Of a DNA stretch of 64,000 nt, positions 44,049 through 52,821 are shown piece by piece. This DNA comes from Novosphingobium malaysiense (GTDB taxonomy: Bacteria > Pseudomonadota > Alphaproteobacteria > Sphingomonadales > Sphingomonadaceae): contig NZ_JTDI01000004.1 in NCBI RefSeq assembly GCF_000802225.1, positions 62,001-126,000 on the forward strand. The letters are read 5' to 3'. The notes below the pieces were generated by a model. It was given only the letters and a program-made list of their open reading frames with translations, ran no database searches and was not told the origin of the DNA. A program made the translations under genes and the position numbers. Positions within the stretch are counted from its first letter, which is position 1. Every line of letters starts with the position of its first letter.

Positions 44049-45820
44049 TCCTCGCTCGCCTCCTGCGGGATCAGGGGCTTGAGGTCCGAGATGTCGATAT
44101 CCCGCGTCTCGTCGGGCATGATGCCGAGCAGCGGGCCGATGCGCGGAACCAGACGGCCCACCGCGGGCGCGGCGTTCCAAGCCGCGGTGCGCTGATACGA
44201 AGTCGCCGTCGTGCCCTGCGGCTCGTCCATCATCGCGACCACGACATAGCGCGGACGGTCCATCGGGAAGGCGGCTGCGAAAGTCGTGATGAGCGCATGC
44301 TTGCGATAGCCGCCCACGCCCGGCTTTTCAGCGGACCCGGTCTTGCCGCCGATGCGGAAACCGGGCGCGTCCGCCTTGCGACCGGTACCGAATTCCACGA
44401 TCATGCGCAGCAACTGGCGGATACGGGCACTGGTCGCTGCGGTGAACACGCGCCGGCCGGCCGGCACCTCCGAGGGGTCGAGTTTTTCCAGCGTCGCGGG
44501 GCGCCAGATGCCGCCGTTGACCAACGCCGAGTAGGCCGAGGCCAAATGCAGCGGGGTAACTGCAAGGCCATGCCCGAAAGAGACGGTCATCGTGCGCAGA
44601 CGGGGCCATTTGCCCGACGGCCAGATCGGAAAACCGCGCGCCGGCAGCTCTATCGCTGGCCGCTCGTTCATCGCGAGCGATTCCATCGTCTTCTTCAGGC
44701 GCACCCCGCCGAGTTCGTCGGCAACTTCGGACATCACGATGTTCGACGAGTGAATGAGCGCTTGCGGCACATTGAGCGTGGAGCCGTAGTTGTGGTCGTC
44801 GTGAATGGTGAAACGCCCGACATGTAGGGGCTTCGCCGGCCAGCGGCGCCCGAGATCGGTGACCGTCCCGGCATCAAGCGCGGCAGCCACGGTGATCGGC
44901 TTGAAGGTCGAACCCAGTTCGTAGACCTGGTTCGTGACTCGATTGAAACCGTGCGGAACCTCGCCCTGCCTGGCTTCTTCGTCGGTGACCATCATGTCGG
45001 TCGGCTTGACGTGATTGGGGTCGAACGACGGCAGCGATGCGAGCGCCAGCACTTCGCCCGTGTCGACATCGAGCACGACGCCGCCCGCGCCCTTGGCCTG
45101 ACTCAGCGCCATGGCCTTGCTCAGTTCGTCCTCCAGCGCGCTCTGGACGCGGAAGTCGATTGACAGGACCGACGGGTGTGTCCGCCCGTCCATGCTTTTG
45201 AGCTGCTTGTCGAAGACCTGCTCCATGCCGACGTGGCCCTTGCCGTCGCTGTCGACGTAGCCCAGCACGTGTGCCGCCATCGATCCTTGCGGGTAGAACC
45301 GGGTCGTCTCGCGCGGATATTCGAGTGCGGGCTCGCCAAGGGCATGAACCCGGTTTGCTTCCTCGGGCAGGATCGAACGCCGGATGTACCCCGGCTTGCC
45401 GGATGCGAGCTTTGCGATGACTTCCCGGCGGTCGAGGTCGGGGAAGATGCGCAGAAGGCCGTCGGCGATTTCCTCGGGCGAATGGATCAGCGGCGAACCC
45501 TCGGTCATCGCCTTGGGATTGAACCACAACGAATAGACCCGGAAGTCGCGCGCCAGGGCGACACCGTTGCGGTCGACGATTTCGCCGCGCTCAGGAATCA
45601 GCGAGGAGCCCAGTTCACTGCGATGGGTCGTGGCGCCGGTCGCCCCCAGAAAGCCGATCCGGGCAAGCGCTGCGAAACCGACCAGCACGAACACTCCAAG
45701 CACCCAAAGCGTGCGCAGCTTCGCGACCAGCAACGTGCGCTGCCGCACGTTCGCCAGCTTGCACCGCCCTGTCGCGACGGTCGTGGGGATCGACCCTATC
45801 GCAAATGCGGGAGCGTTCAC
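44045..45820 (-). CDS. ftsI: Septal transpeptidase FtsI (PBP3)
   Basis: 591 residues. A single N-terminal membrane helix (LWVLGVFVLVGFAALARIGFL) is followed by the pedestal domain (RGEIVDRNGVALARD) and the penicillin-binding domain with STxK in ELGSTFKPIT, SxN in SSNI and KTG in GGKTGSAEKP. It cross-links septal peptidoglycan with FtsW. It is coupled to ftsL and murE by 4-bp overlaps on both sides. Confidence 0.96.
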   Translation of the reverse strand: MNAPAFAIGSIPTTVATGRCKLANVRQRTLLVAKLRTLWVLGVFVLVGFAALARIGFLGATGATTHRSELGSSLIPERGEIVDRNGVALARDFRVYSLWFNPKAMTEGSPLIHSPEEIADGLLRIFPDLDRREVIAKLASGKPGYIRRSILPEEANRVHALGEPALEYPRETTRFYPQGSMAAHVLGYVDSDGKGHVGMEQVFDKQLKSMDGRTHPSVLSIDFRVQSALEDELSKAMALSQAKGAGGVVLDVDTGEVLALASLPSFDPNHVKPTDMMVTDEEARQGEVPHGFNRVTNQVYELGSTFKPITVAAALDAGTVTDLGRRWPAKPLHVGRFTIHDDHNYGSTLNVPQALIHSSNIVMSEVADELGGVRLKKTMESLAMNERPAIELPARGFPIWPSGKWPRLRTMTVSFGHGLAVTPLHLASAYSALVNGGIWRPATLEKLDPSEVPAGRRVFTAATSARIRQLLRMIVEFGTGRKADAPGFRIGGKTGSAEKPGVGGYRKHALITTFAAAFPMDRPRYVVVAMMDEPQGTTATSYQRTAAWNAAPAVGRLVPRIGPLLGIMPDETRDIDISDLKPLIPQEASEE

Positions 45821-46359
45821 TGCTGGGCGGCCTCCGCCACTTCGATGCGCGCCAACCGCTTGCCGAGCGCGCCGGCATCGCGGGTGAGCTCTTCGCGTTC
45901 CTCTTCGCGCTTGCGGATTTCCTTCGCGCCAGCCTCGGGCAGCGCCGCCGCCGTGGCGCCGCTAACCGGCGAGACCATTGCCAGCAGCGAGGAGCCGGTC
46001 TCCTGCGATGCGGGCTTTTCCGCATTGGCAAAACGGATCGGCTCCGGCGCACCGGGGCCGGCGGCCTTGCCGAGTGCAGCCAACTGTCGCTCGCCCTCGA
46101 TATACTGTCCCGCAACCGGCGCCTTGTAACCGAACTCGAGATCGTTGAGCTGCTTTAGCGCCTGCTGGTTCGAACGGGTTTGGAACTCGGTCTGGAGGAA
46201 ATCGATGTCCTGCTGCACCCACACGATGCGCTTCTCGGCGTCGTAGACCTGGCTCTTCACGGCGTTGACGCGAAGCGTCAACGCGAGCGTCAACGCCGCG
46301 CACAAACACAGCACCGAAGCCCAGCCAATCGAACGAATGCGGTCGCTTGTCAGGTTCAT
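45817..46359 (-). CDS. ftsL: FtsL-like division protein, long form
   Basis: 180 residues at the ftsL position between rsmH and ftsI. One membrane helix ([22 protein letters not shown]) is followed by a coiled coil ([27 protein letters not shown]) and the conserved-like [17 protein letters not shown]. FtsL forms the FtsQLB complex that activates FtsWI. E. coli FtsL is about 120 residues; here the extra C-terminus has a flexible Ala/Pro segment and a second charged coiled coil ([20 protein letters not shown]). The call rests on topology and position. Confidence 0.85.
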   Translation of the reverse strand: MNLTSDRIRSIGWASVLCLCAALTLALTLRVNAVKSQVYDAEKRIVWVQQDIDFLQTEFQTRSNQQALKQLNDLEFGYKAPVAGQYIEGERQLAALGKAAGPGAPEPIRFANAEKPASQETGSSLLAMVSPVSGATAAALPEAGAKEIRKREEEREELTRDAGALGKRLARIEVAEAAQQ

Positions 46360-47345
46360 GCGGCACTCCTGTGGGTATCTCGGGCCGGGGCATCGGTGCG
46401 CTCTGCGCTACGCAGGGTCGCGGATCGGGAACGCGGGTTTGCGGCGAGTTCGGCCTCGCCGGGGCGAATGGCCTTGGAAACCCGCGTGAAGGTAGCTGCA
46501 GGACCGGTTTCGACCTGAGGCATGTGCCGCGAGGTCGATTTCCCCGCGCCGCTGGCATCGCGCAGGAAACGCTTGACCTTGCGGTCCTCGAGGCTGTGGA
46601 AGGTAACGACGGCCAGCTTACCGCCCGCACGGAGCAGCGTTTCGGCCCCCATCAAGCCCTGATCGAGTTCGTCGAGCTCACCGTTCACATGGATACGGAT
46701 GGCCTGGAAGCTGCGGGTCGCCGGGTCCTTCGGTGCGCCAGGACGGTAGCCGAGCGCCTTGCGCACGACGCGAGCCAGCTCACCGGTGGTCTCAAGCGGG
46801 CGGGCGGCCACGATCGCACGTGCCACCCGGCGCGACTGGCGCTCTTCTCCGTGGAGGTAGAGCACGTCTGCGATTTCGGCTTCGTCGGCCTCGTTCAGGA
46901 AATCCGCGGCCGACACCCCTTCCTGGCTCATGCGCATGTCGAGCGGTCCGTCCGACGCGAAGGCAAAGCCACGGTCCGGCTGGTCGAGCTGCATCGAGGA
47001 TACGCCGATGTCCATGACGACGCCGTCGACCTGCTCGACGCCGGCATCGGTCATGCTCTCGGCCATTTCCGAGAAGCGGCGCGGATGAAGCACGAGCCGG
47101 GGCGGATTGCTTGCCAGTTCGGGCCACCTGGCCGGGTTATCCCGGATCGCGGCGATCGCGTCGGGATCGCGGTCGAAGGCATGCACCGTGGCACCTGCGT
47201 CGAGCAGGCGACGCGTATAACCGCCTGCTCCCAGCGTGGCATCGACGATGAGGTCTCCGCGCTGGGGGTTCAGCGCGGAGACCACCTCCTCCAGGAGCAC
47301 GGGAACGTGCGGGGAGCGCTCATCCAGGGTTGCAGGACGGCTCAC
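46356..47345 (-). CDS. rsmH: 16S rRNA (cytosine-1402-N4)-methyltransferase
   Basis: 329 residues. The opening [39 protein letters not shown] is the RsmH SAM-binding signature. Further blocks are [44 protein letters not shown] and [18 protein letters not shown]. It methylates C1402 in the ribosomal P site. It overlaps mraZ and ftsL by 4 bp each. Confidence 0.97.
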   Translation of the reverse strand: MSRPATLDERSPHVPVLLEEVVSALNPQRGDLIVDATLGAGGYTRRLLDAGATVHAFDRDPDAIAAIRDNPARWPELASNPPRLVLHPRRFSEMAESMTDAGVEQVDGVVMDIGVSSMQLDQPDRGFAFASDGPLDMRMSQEGVSAADFLNEADEAEIADVLYLHGEERQSRRVARAIVAARPLETTGELARVVRKALGYRPGAPKDPATRSFQAIRIHVNGELDELDQGLMGAETLLRAGGKLAVVTFHSLEDRKVKRFLRDASGAGKSTSRHMPQVETGPAATFTRVSKAIRPGEAELAANPRSRSATLRSAERTDAPARDTHRSAA

Positions 47346-47845
47346 TTCTTCTTCGCCTTGGCCAGTTCGGCTTCTGCCATCGACCGGCAGATCTCTACGG
47401 CGCCCTCGAGCACCGGATCATCGGCTTCCTTGTAGAGCTCTTCCGGGTTCCAGATGGTGATCACGTTGCCGACGCCCTGGAAGTAGGCCTGGTCGCCGAT
47501 GTTGGCGAGGCGCGCCATGCCCTCGGGCATCACGAAGCGGCCGCTGCCGTCGAAAGGAACTTCCTGAAAGGTATAGAGAGCCATGGCCTGCTTTACGCGA
47601 TTGAACGGCCGGCCGGCGGCATCGGCGCGTGCCTGCTCGCGATCCAGCTCCGCCTCGAACTCGTCGATGCGGGACAGGCCGAAACCGACAAGACACTTCC
47701 AGTCGGGAAACTTGGCGAGGCACAGCACATCCTTGCCGCTGGACTCCCGCACCTTGGCACGAAGAGAACTCGGCAGCACAAAGCGGTTCTTGTCGCGAAG
47801 TAGCGAGAAGCCCTGCCCGTGATATGATACCGGCTGCCCAGCCAT
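47342..47845 (-). CDS. mraZ: Transcriptional regulator MraZ
   Basis: 167 residues with two AbrB-like MraZ half-domains ([18 protein letters not shown] and [37 protein letters not shown]). MraZ binds short direct repeats upstream of its own operon and represses dcw expression. The ATG at 47845 (MAGQPVSY) is used; the frame upstream lacks homology. The GGGA array at 47984-48026 is the best candidate binding site. Confidence 0.93.
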   Translation of the reverse strand: MAGQPVSYHGQGFSLLRDKNRFVLPSSLRAKVRESSGKDVLCLAKFPDWKCLVGFGLSRIDEFEAELDREQARADAAGRPFNRVKQAMALYTFQEVPFDGSGRFVMPEGMARLANIGDQAYFQGVGNVITIWNPEELYKEADDPVLEGAVEICRSMAEAELAKAKKK

Positions 47846-48180
47846 TTGCCCCGCTTGCCCCTTAGGTCCTCGTCTCGAGAACGACCGATCACGCGCCCCG
47901 CCGCCGCCCCCGCGCGGAAGGGTTCCGCATCCACGCGGGATACGGCGAGACTCAGCCATTTCGATTGGCTCTATCCATATAACGGGAAAACTAGGGATAA
48001 AAGGGAAATCTGGGGATCAGAAGGAATTTATCCACCAATCCAACGCCCCACAAGCCTGATTTCGAGGGCTAATTAGATCATCCCGGCATACATGCTTTTA
48101 TATTTAATGTTATTTTTCAATAAGATGTAGGATAACGGCACCGATCCCGGGATATCCCCATTTTGGACCGACCGATCCCC
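47846..48180. other. 335-bp intergenic region upstream of mraZ
   Basis: It holds the control region of the dcw cluster: the GGGA array, a GANTC site (GACTC, 47949-47953) and a near-DnaA box TTATCCACC (48028-48036). An AT-rich stretch (48085-48126) lies toward the end of the GldG-like lipoprotein gene. No small gene was recognised. Confidence 0.6.
47984..48026. promoter_or_regulatory. Periodic GGGA array upstream of mraZ (putative MraZ boxes)
   Basis: On the plus strand GGGA starts at 47984, 47994, 48003 and 48013, with a weaker GGAA at 48023, giving spacings of 10, 9, 10 and 10 bp. E. coli MraZ binds TGGGN repeats one helical turn apart; this array has the same period. It lies 139-181 bp upstream of mraZ, on the opposite strand to transcription. 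Confidence 0.5.
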
Positions 48181-48990
48181 TTACGTCCCCGATCTCGTTC
48201 TTTGCAGCAACTTTTCCAGAATCACGGTCCTCCGCGCGACCGCTGCGGAATCCGGGGGATTTTCCAGCAAGGCGGCGTCGGCCACGGCTACGATGTGGCC
48301 CTTGCCGGAGCGGCAGTCGGCCAGCACGCCTTCGGCTTCGAGCCGGCAGTCTCCGACGATGTCCCCGGTTTTCCCCCTCGCACCGGCTTCCCCGGATTTC
48401 CCCAGAAGGCGGAAGCGCCCTGGCAGGTTCACCGGCAACGCGCCCTCGGACAAGGAGACTGCGTATTCGCCGGGTGCCTGCGCATCGTCGAATTCGAGCT
48501 CCAGCCCCCAACGCGCCAGAATGGGCGACAGCAACGCAATGTCCTGCGGCCGGCGCGGATCGCCCAAGGCAAATCTCGAGTGCGACGTCAGCATGGGGTC
48601 GGCGAGCAGCAGCACGTGTCCACCTCCCGCCACCCACTTGTCGAGCGCCACGTTCTCCTGCGGCGAGAGCGGACGCGGTTGAGCAAGGACCAGAATAGCA
48701 TCCTGTGGCAACGGCATCGCCCCATCGGCATCGGCCAGCGAATCCAGCGGCACGAAGTCGCCGGCGGATTTCAGGACAGGCAGCGCCCAGTGGCCGGGCC
48801 GATCCGGCGAAAGCAGATCACCGATATCATCGCTTTCGCCCCAGGTGATCGGGAGGCTGGTGTAAAGGCCCAGCGCGTGCCCAGCCTCTTCGTCGGACGC
48901 CGTGGCGCTGCCCTGCGTGCAGGCGGCCAGCGTCAGTGACGCCAAGGTCGCAAGCAGCGGTTTACTGCTGCGGTGCCAGCGGATCGGCAA
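48181..48990 (-). CDS. GldG/DUF4350-like lipoprotein
   Basis: 269 residues. A lipoprotein signal peptide (lipobox LTLAAC) is followed by a domain with AILVLAQPRPLSPQENVALDKWVAGGGHVLLLADP, the recognisable block of GldG/DUF4350 proteins, which resemble periplasmic parts of uncharacterised ABC systems. No ABC ATPase or permease is adjacent. It overlaps the preceding membrane-protein gene by 29 bp and is the last gene of the cysK operon. Function unknown. Confidence 0.7.
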   Translation of the reverse strand: MPIRWHRSSKPLLATLASLTLAACTQGSATASDEEAGHALGLYTSLPITWGESDDIGDLLSPDRPGHWALPVLKSAGDFVPLDSLADADGAMPLPQDAILVLAQPRPLSPQENVALDKWVAGGGHVLLLADPMLTSHSRFALGDPRRPQDIALLSPILARWGLELEFDDAQAPGEYAVSLSEGALPVNLPGRFRLLGKSGEAGARGKTGDIVGDCRLEAEGVLADCRSGKGHIVAVADAALLENPPDSAAVARRTVILEKLLQRTRSGT

Positions 48991-49330
48991 GGTCCTGGGG
49001 CGTGGGAGTGGTCATCGGGGTCGGCGTCGGTGTGGGGCTCGGCTCGGATGCAGGCACCACGCCGATATCGGCCAGCGGATCGGTGGCCTGCTTCTTCGGC
49101 TTGGAATCTGCGGCCACGACGTCACGGATGGGATCTTCGGTATCCGCCAGCTTCGCCCGGTCCATGATGATGTTTGCCAGCCCCACCAGCAGCAGCATGG
49201 CGCACAGCCCGAACAGGCCCACCTGCAACCGATGAACCGCCTGCGCGCGCAATTCCCGCGGGCTCGGCGTGGCAAAGTGCTGGGGAGACTGAATGGGCTC
49301 GATCATCTGGGGCGGAAGCTTTCCTGCCAT
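48962..49330 (-). CDS. Small single-pass membrane protein, function unknown
   Basis: 122 residues. One hydrophobic helix at about 35-57 (RLQVGLFGLCAMLLLVGLANIIM) is preceded by a polar cytoplasmic stretch. It is followed by a Thr/Pro-rich tail (SEPSPTPTPTPMTTPTPQD). I do not recognise the family. It lies 14 bp downstream of cysK and overlaps the lipoprotein gene by 29 bp, so the two are probably translationally coupled and may act together in the envelope. Confidence 0.65.
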   Translation of the reverse strand: MAGKLPPQMIEPIQSPQHFATPSPRELRAQAVHRLQVGLFGLCAMLLLVGLANIIMDRAKLADTEDPIRDVVAADSKPKKQATDPLADIGVVPASEPSPTPTPTPMTTPTPQDLADPLAPQQ

Positions 49331-49344
49331 GAGCCGGATTTACC

Positions 49345-50343
49345 TCAGCTTGTCAGCCAAGGAAAGACCGGAAGTCCCTTGGCCTCGAGCCACTCCGGAT
49401 TGTAGAGCGAGGAGAGATAGCGAAAGCCGGTATCGCACAGCATCGTGGCAACCCGCGACCCCGGGCCCAATTGCTTGCCGAGCGCAATCGCTCCGGCCAC
49501 GTTGATGCCGGAGGACAGGCCCAGGCACAGCCCTTCCTCGGAAAGCAGGCGCCGCACCCATTCGAGGCCGTCCTCGTCGGAAATGCGGAACTGCGTGTCG
49601 ATCGGGGCCCCTTCCAGGTTGGCGGTAATGCGCCCCTGCCCGATGCCTTCGGCCACCGACGATCCCTCGGCCTTGAGTTCGCCGTGGGCATAGTAGTTGT
49701 ACAGCGCAGCGCCGTGGGGATCGGTCAGCGCGATGGTGATCTTCTCGTCGAACGCCTTGAGCCCCATCCCGGTGCCGGCAATCGTGCCGCCGGTGCCCGC
49801 CGCGCAGGTAAAGCCGTCGATGCGGCCTTCCATCTGCTCCCACAGTTCGGGCGCGGTGCTTTCGATATGGGCCTTGCGGTTGGCGATGTTGTCGAACTGG
49901 TTGGCCCAGATCGCCCCTTCGGTCTCTTCTGCCAGGCGCCGCGAGGTGTGGACGAAGTGGCCTGGATTCGAGAACTTCGTCGGCGGCACCAGGACCAGTT
50001 CGGCCTTGAGCGCCCGCAGCGTGTCCATCTTTTCCTTGGACTGGTTCTCGGGCATCACGATCACGGACTTGTAGCCGAGCGCGTTGGCGACCAGCGCAAT
50101 GCCGATCCCGGTATTTCCCGCCGTCCCCTCGACGATCGTTCCGCCCGGTTTGAGCAGCCCCTTCGCTTCGGCATCGCGCACGATCCACAGCGCCGCGCGG
50201 TCCTTCACCGAGGCGCCGGGATTGGCGAATTCGCATTTGCCCCAGATCTCGCACCCGGCGGCCTCGCTCGGCCCCTTCAGCAGGACGAGCGGGGTGTTGC
50301 CGATGAGATCGAGCGTGGAGCGCTTGGGCTTTGGTGCAGTCAT
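49345..50343 (-). CDS. cysK: Cysteine synthase A
   Basis: 332-residue PLP enzyme. The Schiff-base lysine is in GASVKDRAALWIV, the phosphate-binding loop is GTAGNTGIG, and later blocks are GTGGTIAGTGMGLK and LCLGLSSGINVAGAI. It makes cysteine from O-acetylserine and sulfide. The ATG at 50343 (MTAPKPKRST) is chosen; the upstream frame is short and not conserved. Cysteine supply suits the Fe-S and sulfate chemistry in the window, though the link is only contextual. Confidence 0.92.
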   Translation of the reverse strand: MTAPKPKRSTLDLIGNTPLVLLKGPSEAAGCEIWGKCEFANPGASVKDRAALWIVRDAEAKGLLKPGGTIVEGTAGNTGIGIALVANALGYKSVIVMPENQSKEKMDTLRALKAELVLVPPTKFSNPGHFVHTSRRLAEETEGAIWANQFDNIANRKAHIESTAPELWEQMEGRIDGFTCAAGTGGTIAGTGMGLKAFDEKITIALTDPHGAALYNYYAHGELKAEGSSVAEGIGQGRITANLEGAPIDTQFRISDEDGLEWVRRLLSEEGLCLGLSSGINVAGAIALGKQLGPGSRVATMLCDTGFRYLSSLYNPEWLEAKGLPVFPWLTS

Positions 50344-50444
50344 GCGCGAAGAGTTAGGAAGTGCAGGCGCAAGGCGCAAACGAAATGCACCTTACCCCCC
50401 GCAAGACAAACTTCCTTCGGACCGATAGCCCTGCTGAGCGTGGC

Positions 50445-50762
50445 TCAGTCTTCCTGTGCGATGGTGACCTTGCAGCCTTCCAGAGCCGAAGTCACCGGCA
50501 CCTGGCAGGACAGGCGCGAATACTCGTTGCGGTGGTCCGAGCTGTCGAGCAGGTCGTTCTCGTCCTCGCTCATGGCCGGCAGCTTGTCCATGTACGACGG
50601 GTCGATGTGGACGTGGCAGGTCGCGCAAGAGCAGCAGCCACCGCACAGTGCCAGCAGTTCGTCGAAGCCGTTGTCGCGGATGACTTCCATCAGGGTGCGG
50701 CCTTCGCTGGCCTCGACATTCGATTCTTCACCCGACTGATTGACGACGATGATCTGCGGCAT
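50445..50762 (-). CDS. Adrenodoxin-type 2Fe-2S ferredoxin
   Basis: 105 residues. Cluster ligands C40, C46, C49 and C86 fit the C-x5-C-x2-C-x36-C pattern of adrenodoxin/putidaredoxin proteins; extra cysteines C43 and C44 lie inside the loop. The acidic stretch MSEDENDLLD is the usual partner-binding helix. Such ferredoxins carry electrons to P450s or Rieske-type oxygenases, so it could serve the P450 at 17.2 kb (inference). It is divergent from a DNA glycosylase, and a 17-bp palindrome lies 18 bp upstream of its start. Confidence 0.9.
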   Translation of the reverse strand: MPQIIVVNQSGEESNVEASEGRTLMEVIRDNGFDELLALCGGCCSCATCHVHIDPSYMDKLPAMSEDENDLLDSSDHRNEYSRLSCQVPVTSALEGCKVTIAQED

Positions 50763-50779
50763 GACTCTCTATTCCCCTT

Positions 50780-50796
50780 TGATACACTATGTATCA
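50780..50796. promoter_or_regulatory. Palindrome TGATACA-CTA-TGTATCA between ferredoxin and DNA glycosylase genes
   Basis: Two perfect 7-bp arms around a 3-bp spacer lie 18 bp upstream of the ferredoxin start and 74 bp before the glycosylase start. The position overlaps any core promoter for the ferredoxin gene, as expected of a repressor operator. Confidence 0.6.
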
Positions 50797-50869
50797 CAAC
50801 TGCAACGGTATGCGCTTTTGCCGCAGGCTGCTAAAGGCTGCAACCCGCTTTTGCAAGGTAGCCGAAATC

Positions 50870-51487
50870 ATGGGCCTCAACGCCGACCAACTCCGATCCG
50901 GGCTGGATGCCATCGCTGCTGCGCAACCGGAGATGGCGCGCGCGCTGGAAATCGCCGGATATCCGGAACCGCGCATTCGCCCTACCGGCTACGCCACATT
51001 GCTGCGCACGATCGTCGGCCAGCAAGTGAGCGTGGCGGCCGCCGCTTCGGTCTGGTCGCGGCTGGAGGCGCTGCTGGGGGAAGGTCTGCCGCCGGAAGAC
51101 CTGCTGGCGGCCGAGTTCGACGCGCTGCGCGGCTGCGGCCTTTCGCGCCAGAAACAGGGCTATGCCCGCTCGCTGTGCGAACTGGTGGTCGCCGGCAGCC
51201 TGAACCTCGAAGCGCTGCCCGAAGACGACGAGGAGGCCATCGCCGAACTCGTGCAGATCAAAGGCATCGGCCGCTGGTCCGCCGAGATCTACCTGCTCTT
51301 CGCCGAGGGTCGCCCCGATATCTGGCCGGCCGGGGACCTCGCGGTGCAGGCCGGTCTGCACAAGATCCTGAAGCTGGACGCCCGCCCCAGCGAGAAGGAA
51401 ACCCGCCAGCTCGCCGAAGACTGGCGCCCCCACCGCGGCTCGGCGGCGATCTTCACCTGGCACTGCTACAACAACGCGGCGCTGTAA
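50870..51487 (+). CDS. AlkA/MagIII-type DNA-3-methyladenine glycosylase
   Basis: 205 residues. The HhH-GPD fold is evident: RTIVGQQVSVAAAASVWSRLEALLG, the helix-hairpin-helix LVQIKGIGRWSAEI (about 127-140), and the catalytic aspartate D156 in WPAGDLAVQAGL. It lacks the Fe-S cysteines of MutY/Nth. It removes alkylated purines in base excision repair. The ATG at 50870 (MGLNADQL) is used because family proteins begin near here. Confidence 0.9.
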   Translation: MGLNADQLRSGLDAIAAAQPEMARALEIAGYPEPRIRPTGYATLLRTIVGQQVSVAAAASVWSRLEALLGEGLPPEDLLAAEFDALRGCGLSRQKQGYARSLCELVVAGSLNLEALPEDDEEAIAELVQIKGIGRWSAEIYLLFAEGRPDIWPAGDLAVQAGLHKILKLDARPSEKETRQLAEDWRPHRGSAAIFTWHCYNNAAL

Positions 51488-51686
51488 GGCCGCAAACTTC
51501 TCTAAGTTTGTCGACACCGGCCATGGCGAGTTTCCGAAATCGGACATGATTACAGTCTGTTAGAAAGCCGACACTTTCGCAGCGCAAAAACGCTACGGCA
51601 TCATCAAAATGGACGGTTCAAAGAGCGCGGCAAGACCAGTGCCGCGCGCAGTGTGACGGCAAGCGGGGATGTAGGAAAGCGGCCGT

Positions 51687-52586
51687 CTATCGTTGAGACA
51701 CGCCGCGCCCCTCGGCCAGATAGCGCTCGACGGCATCGCGGCGGCTGCGGCTGGCCGGTATTTCGGTGTCGTCCGTCATCGTGACCGACAGCCCGCCCTC
51801 CCCGTCGGGCCGGCAACCGGCGATGTGGCGGCCGTTCACGACATAGGAACGATGCACCCGCATCGCCGGCACGCCCGCCGCGGTGAGCTGTTCGGCCAGT
51901 TCCTGCAGCGTTCCCCGCACGAGAATCGTCCGGTCGCCGACTGCAATGTCGACATAGTTGGACGCCGCCTTCATCCAGATCACCGCATCCGCCTCCACCC
52001 GGATAGTGCGGCTGCCGTCCTTCAGGGTGATCCGGTGCGACCGGGAAGCGTCGGCTCTGGCCGCCTCCAGTTCCTCGGAGCGATAGGCGAGTTGCCGGCG
52101 CAGTGCGAACAGCGTGACGGCGGCCACGTAGAAGAGCGCAAACTTGCGATACTCGTAGAGGAAACCGCCGAGCGGATCGGCATCGAACACATAGGGTTCG
52201 CCGAGGAGGATCGGGCTGAGAACCTTGCGGATACCGACAAAGATTCCGATGACGGCAAGAGCGGTCCCGACACTGGAAGCGAAGTGGAAGGGCAAGAGAC
52301 GATCCCATCGGACCTGCCCCGGCGGCATCCACGCAGCCAAACGGCCGATCAGCCAGACTACCGCCATGTAGGCCCCGATCCCGGTCACTTCGTGCAAGAG
52401 TATCCGGTCCATGGGAACGGGCGCACCGTTTCGTTGGAATTCGTAAATGCGCGTCTGAACGTCGACGATCAGGAAGGCGAGCAAAGCCAGCGCAATCCAG
52501 AGCGTGGTGGTCCGGTCGATCCGCCGGTCCTGCAGCATCGGCGAGACCGACCTCGCCTGATCCCGCATGTCTTCCGCGCCGTTCAT
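51687..52586 (-). CDS. Membrane-anchored LytTR-family transcriptional regulator
   Basis: 299 residues. Four hydrophobic helices (about 28-46, 70-88, 102-122, 148-166) precede a coiled-coil linker. The C-terminal LytTR DNA-binding domain (about 185-290) has IRVEADAVIWMKAASNYVDIAVGDRTILVRGTLQEL and MRVHRSYVVN. Membrane-bound LytTR proteins without a receiver domain sense envelope or membrane signals directly. It is divergent from an acyltransferase gene, which it may control. Confidence 0.9.
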   Translation of the reverse strand: MNGAEDMRDQARSVSPMLQDRRIDRTTTLWIALALLAFLIVDVQTRIYEFQRNGAPVPMDRILLHEVTGIGAYMAVVWLIGRLAAWMPPGQVRWDRLLPFHFASSVGTALAVIGIFVGIRKVLSPILLGEPYVFDADPLGGFLYEYRKFALFYVAAVTLFALRRQLAYRSEELEAARADASRSHRITLKDGSRTIRVEADAVIWMKAASNYVDIAVGDRTILVRGTLQELAEQLTAAGVPAMRVHRSYVVNGRHIAGCRPDGEGGLSVTMTDDTEIPASRSRRDAVERYLAEGRGVSQR

Positions 52587-52821
52587 TCGTCCCCACTCTC
52601 AAAGCGTCCACGCGCCGGGTTAACGCCTGCCACCCGGGAACGATAGCTTCGACGGGCCGTCATTCGCCCCTGCAGCCCGGCAATCGGCCCTGACCGCCGC
52701 CCTATCACCGCAGACAACACCGGCCATCCGCGATCAGACCCTTGCTGCTCGACGCTTGCGCCGCGCCGGTGCGACGTCAGCCCGGAACCGAGCCCGCCGC
52801 TGAAGAAGGGATAGCAAGACC

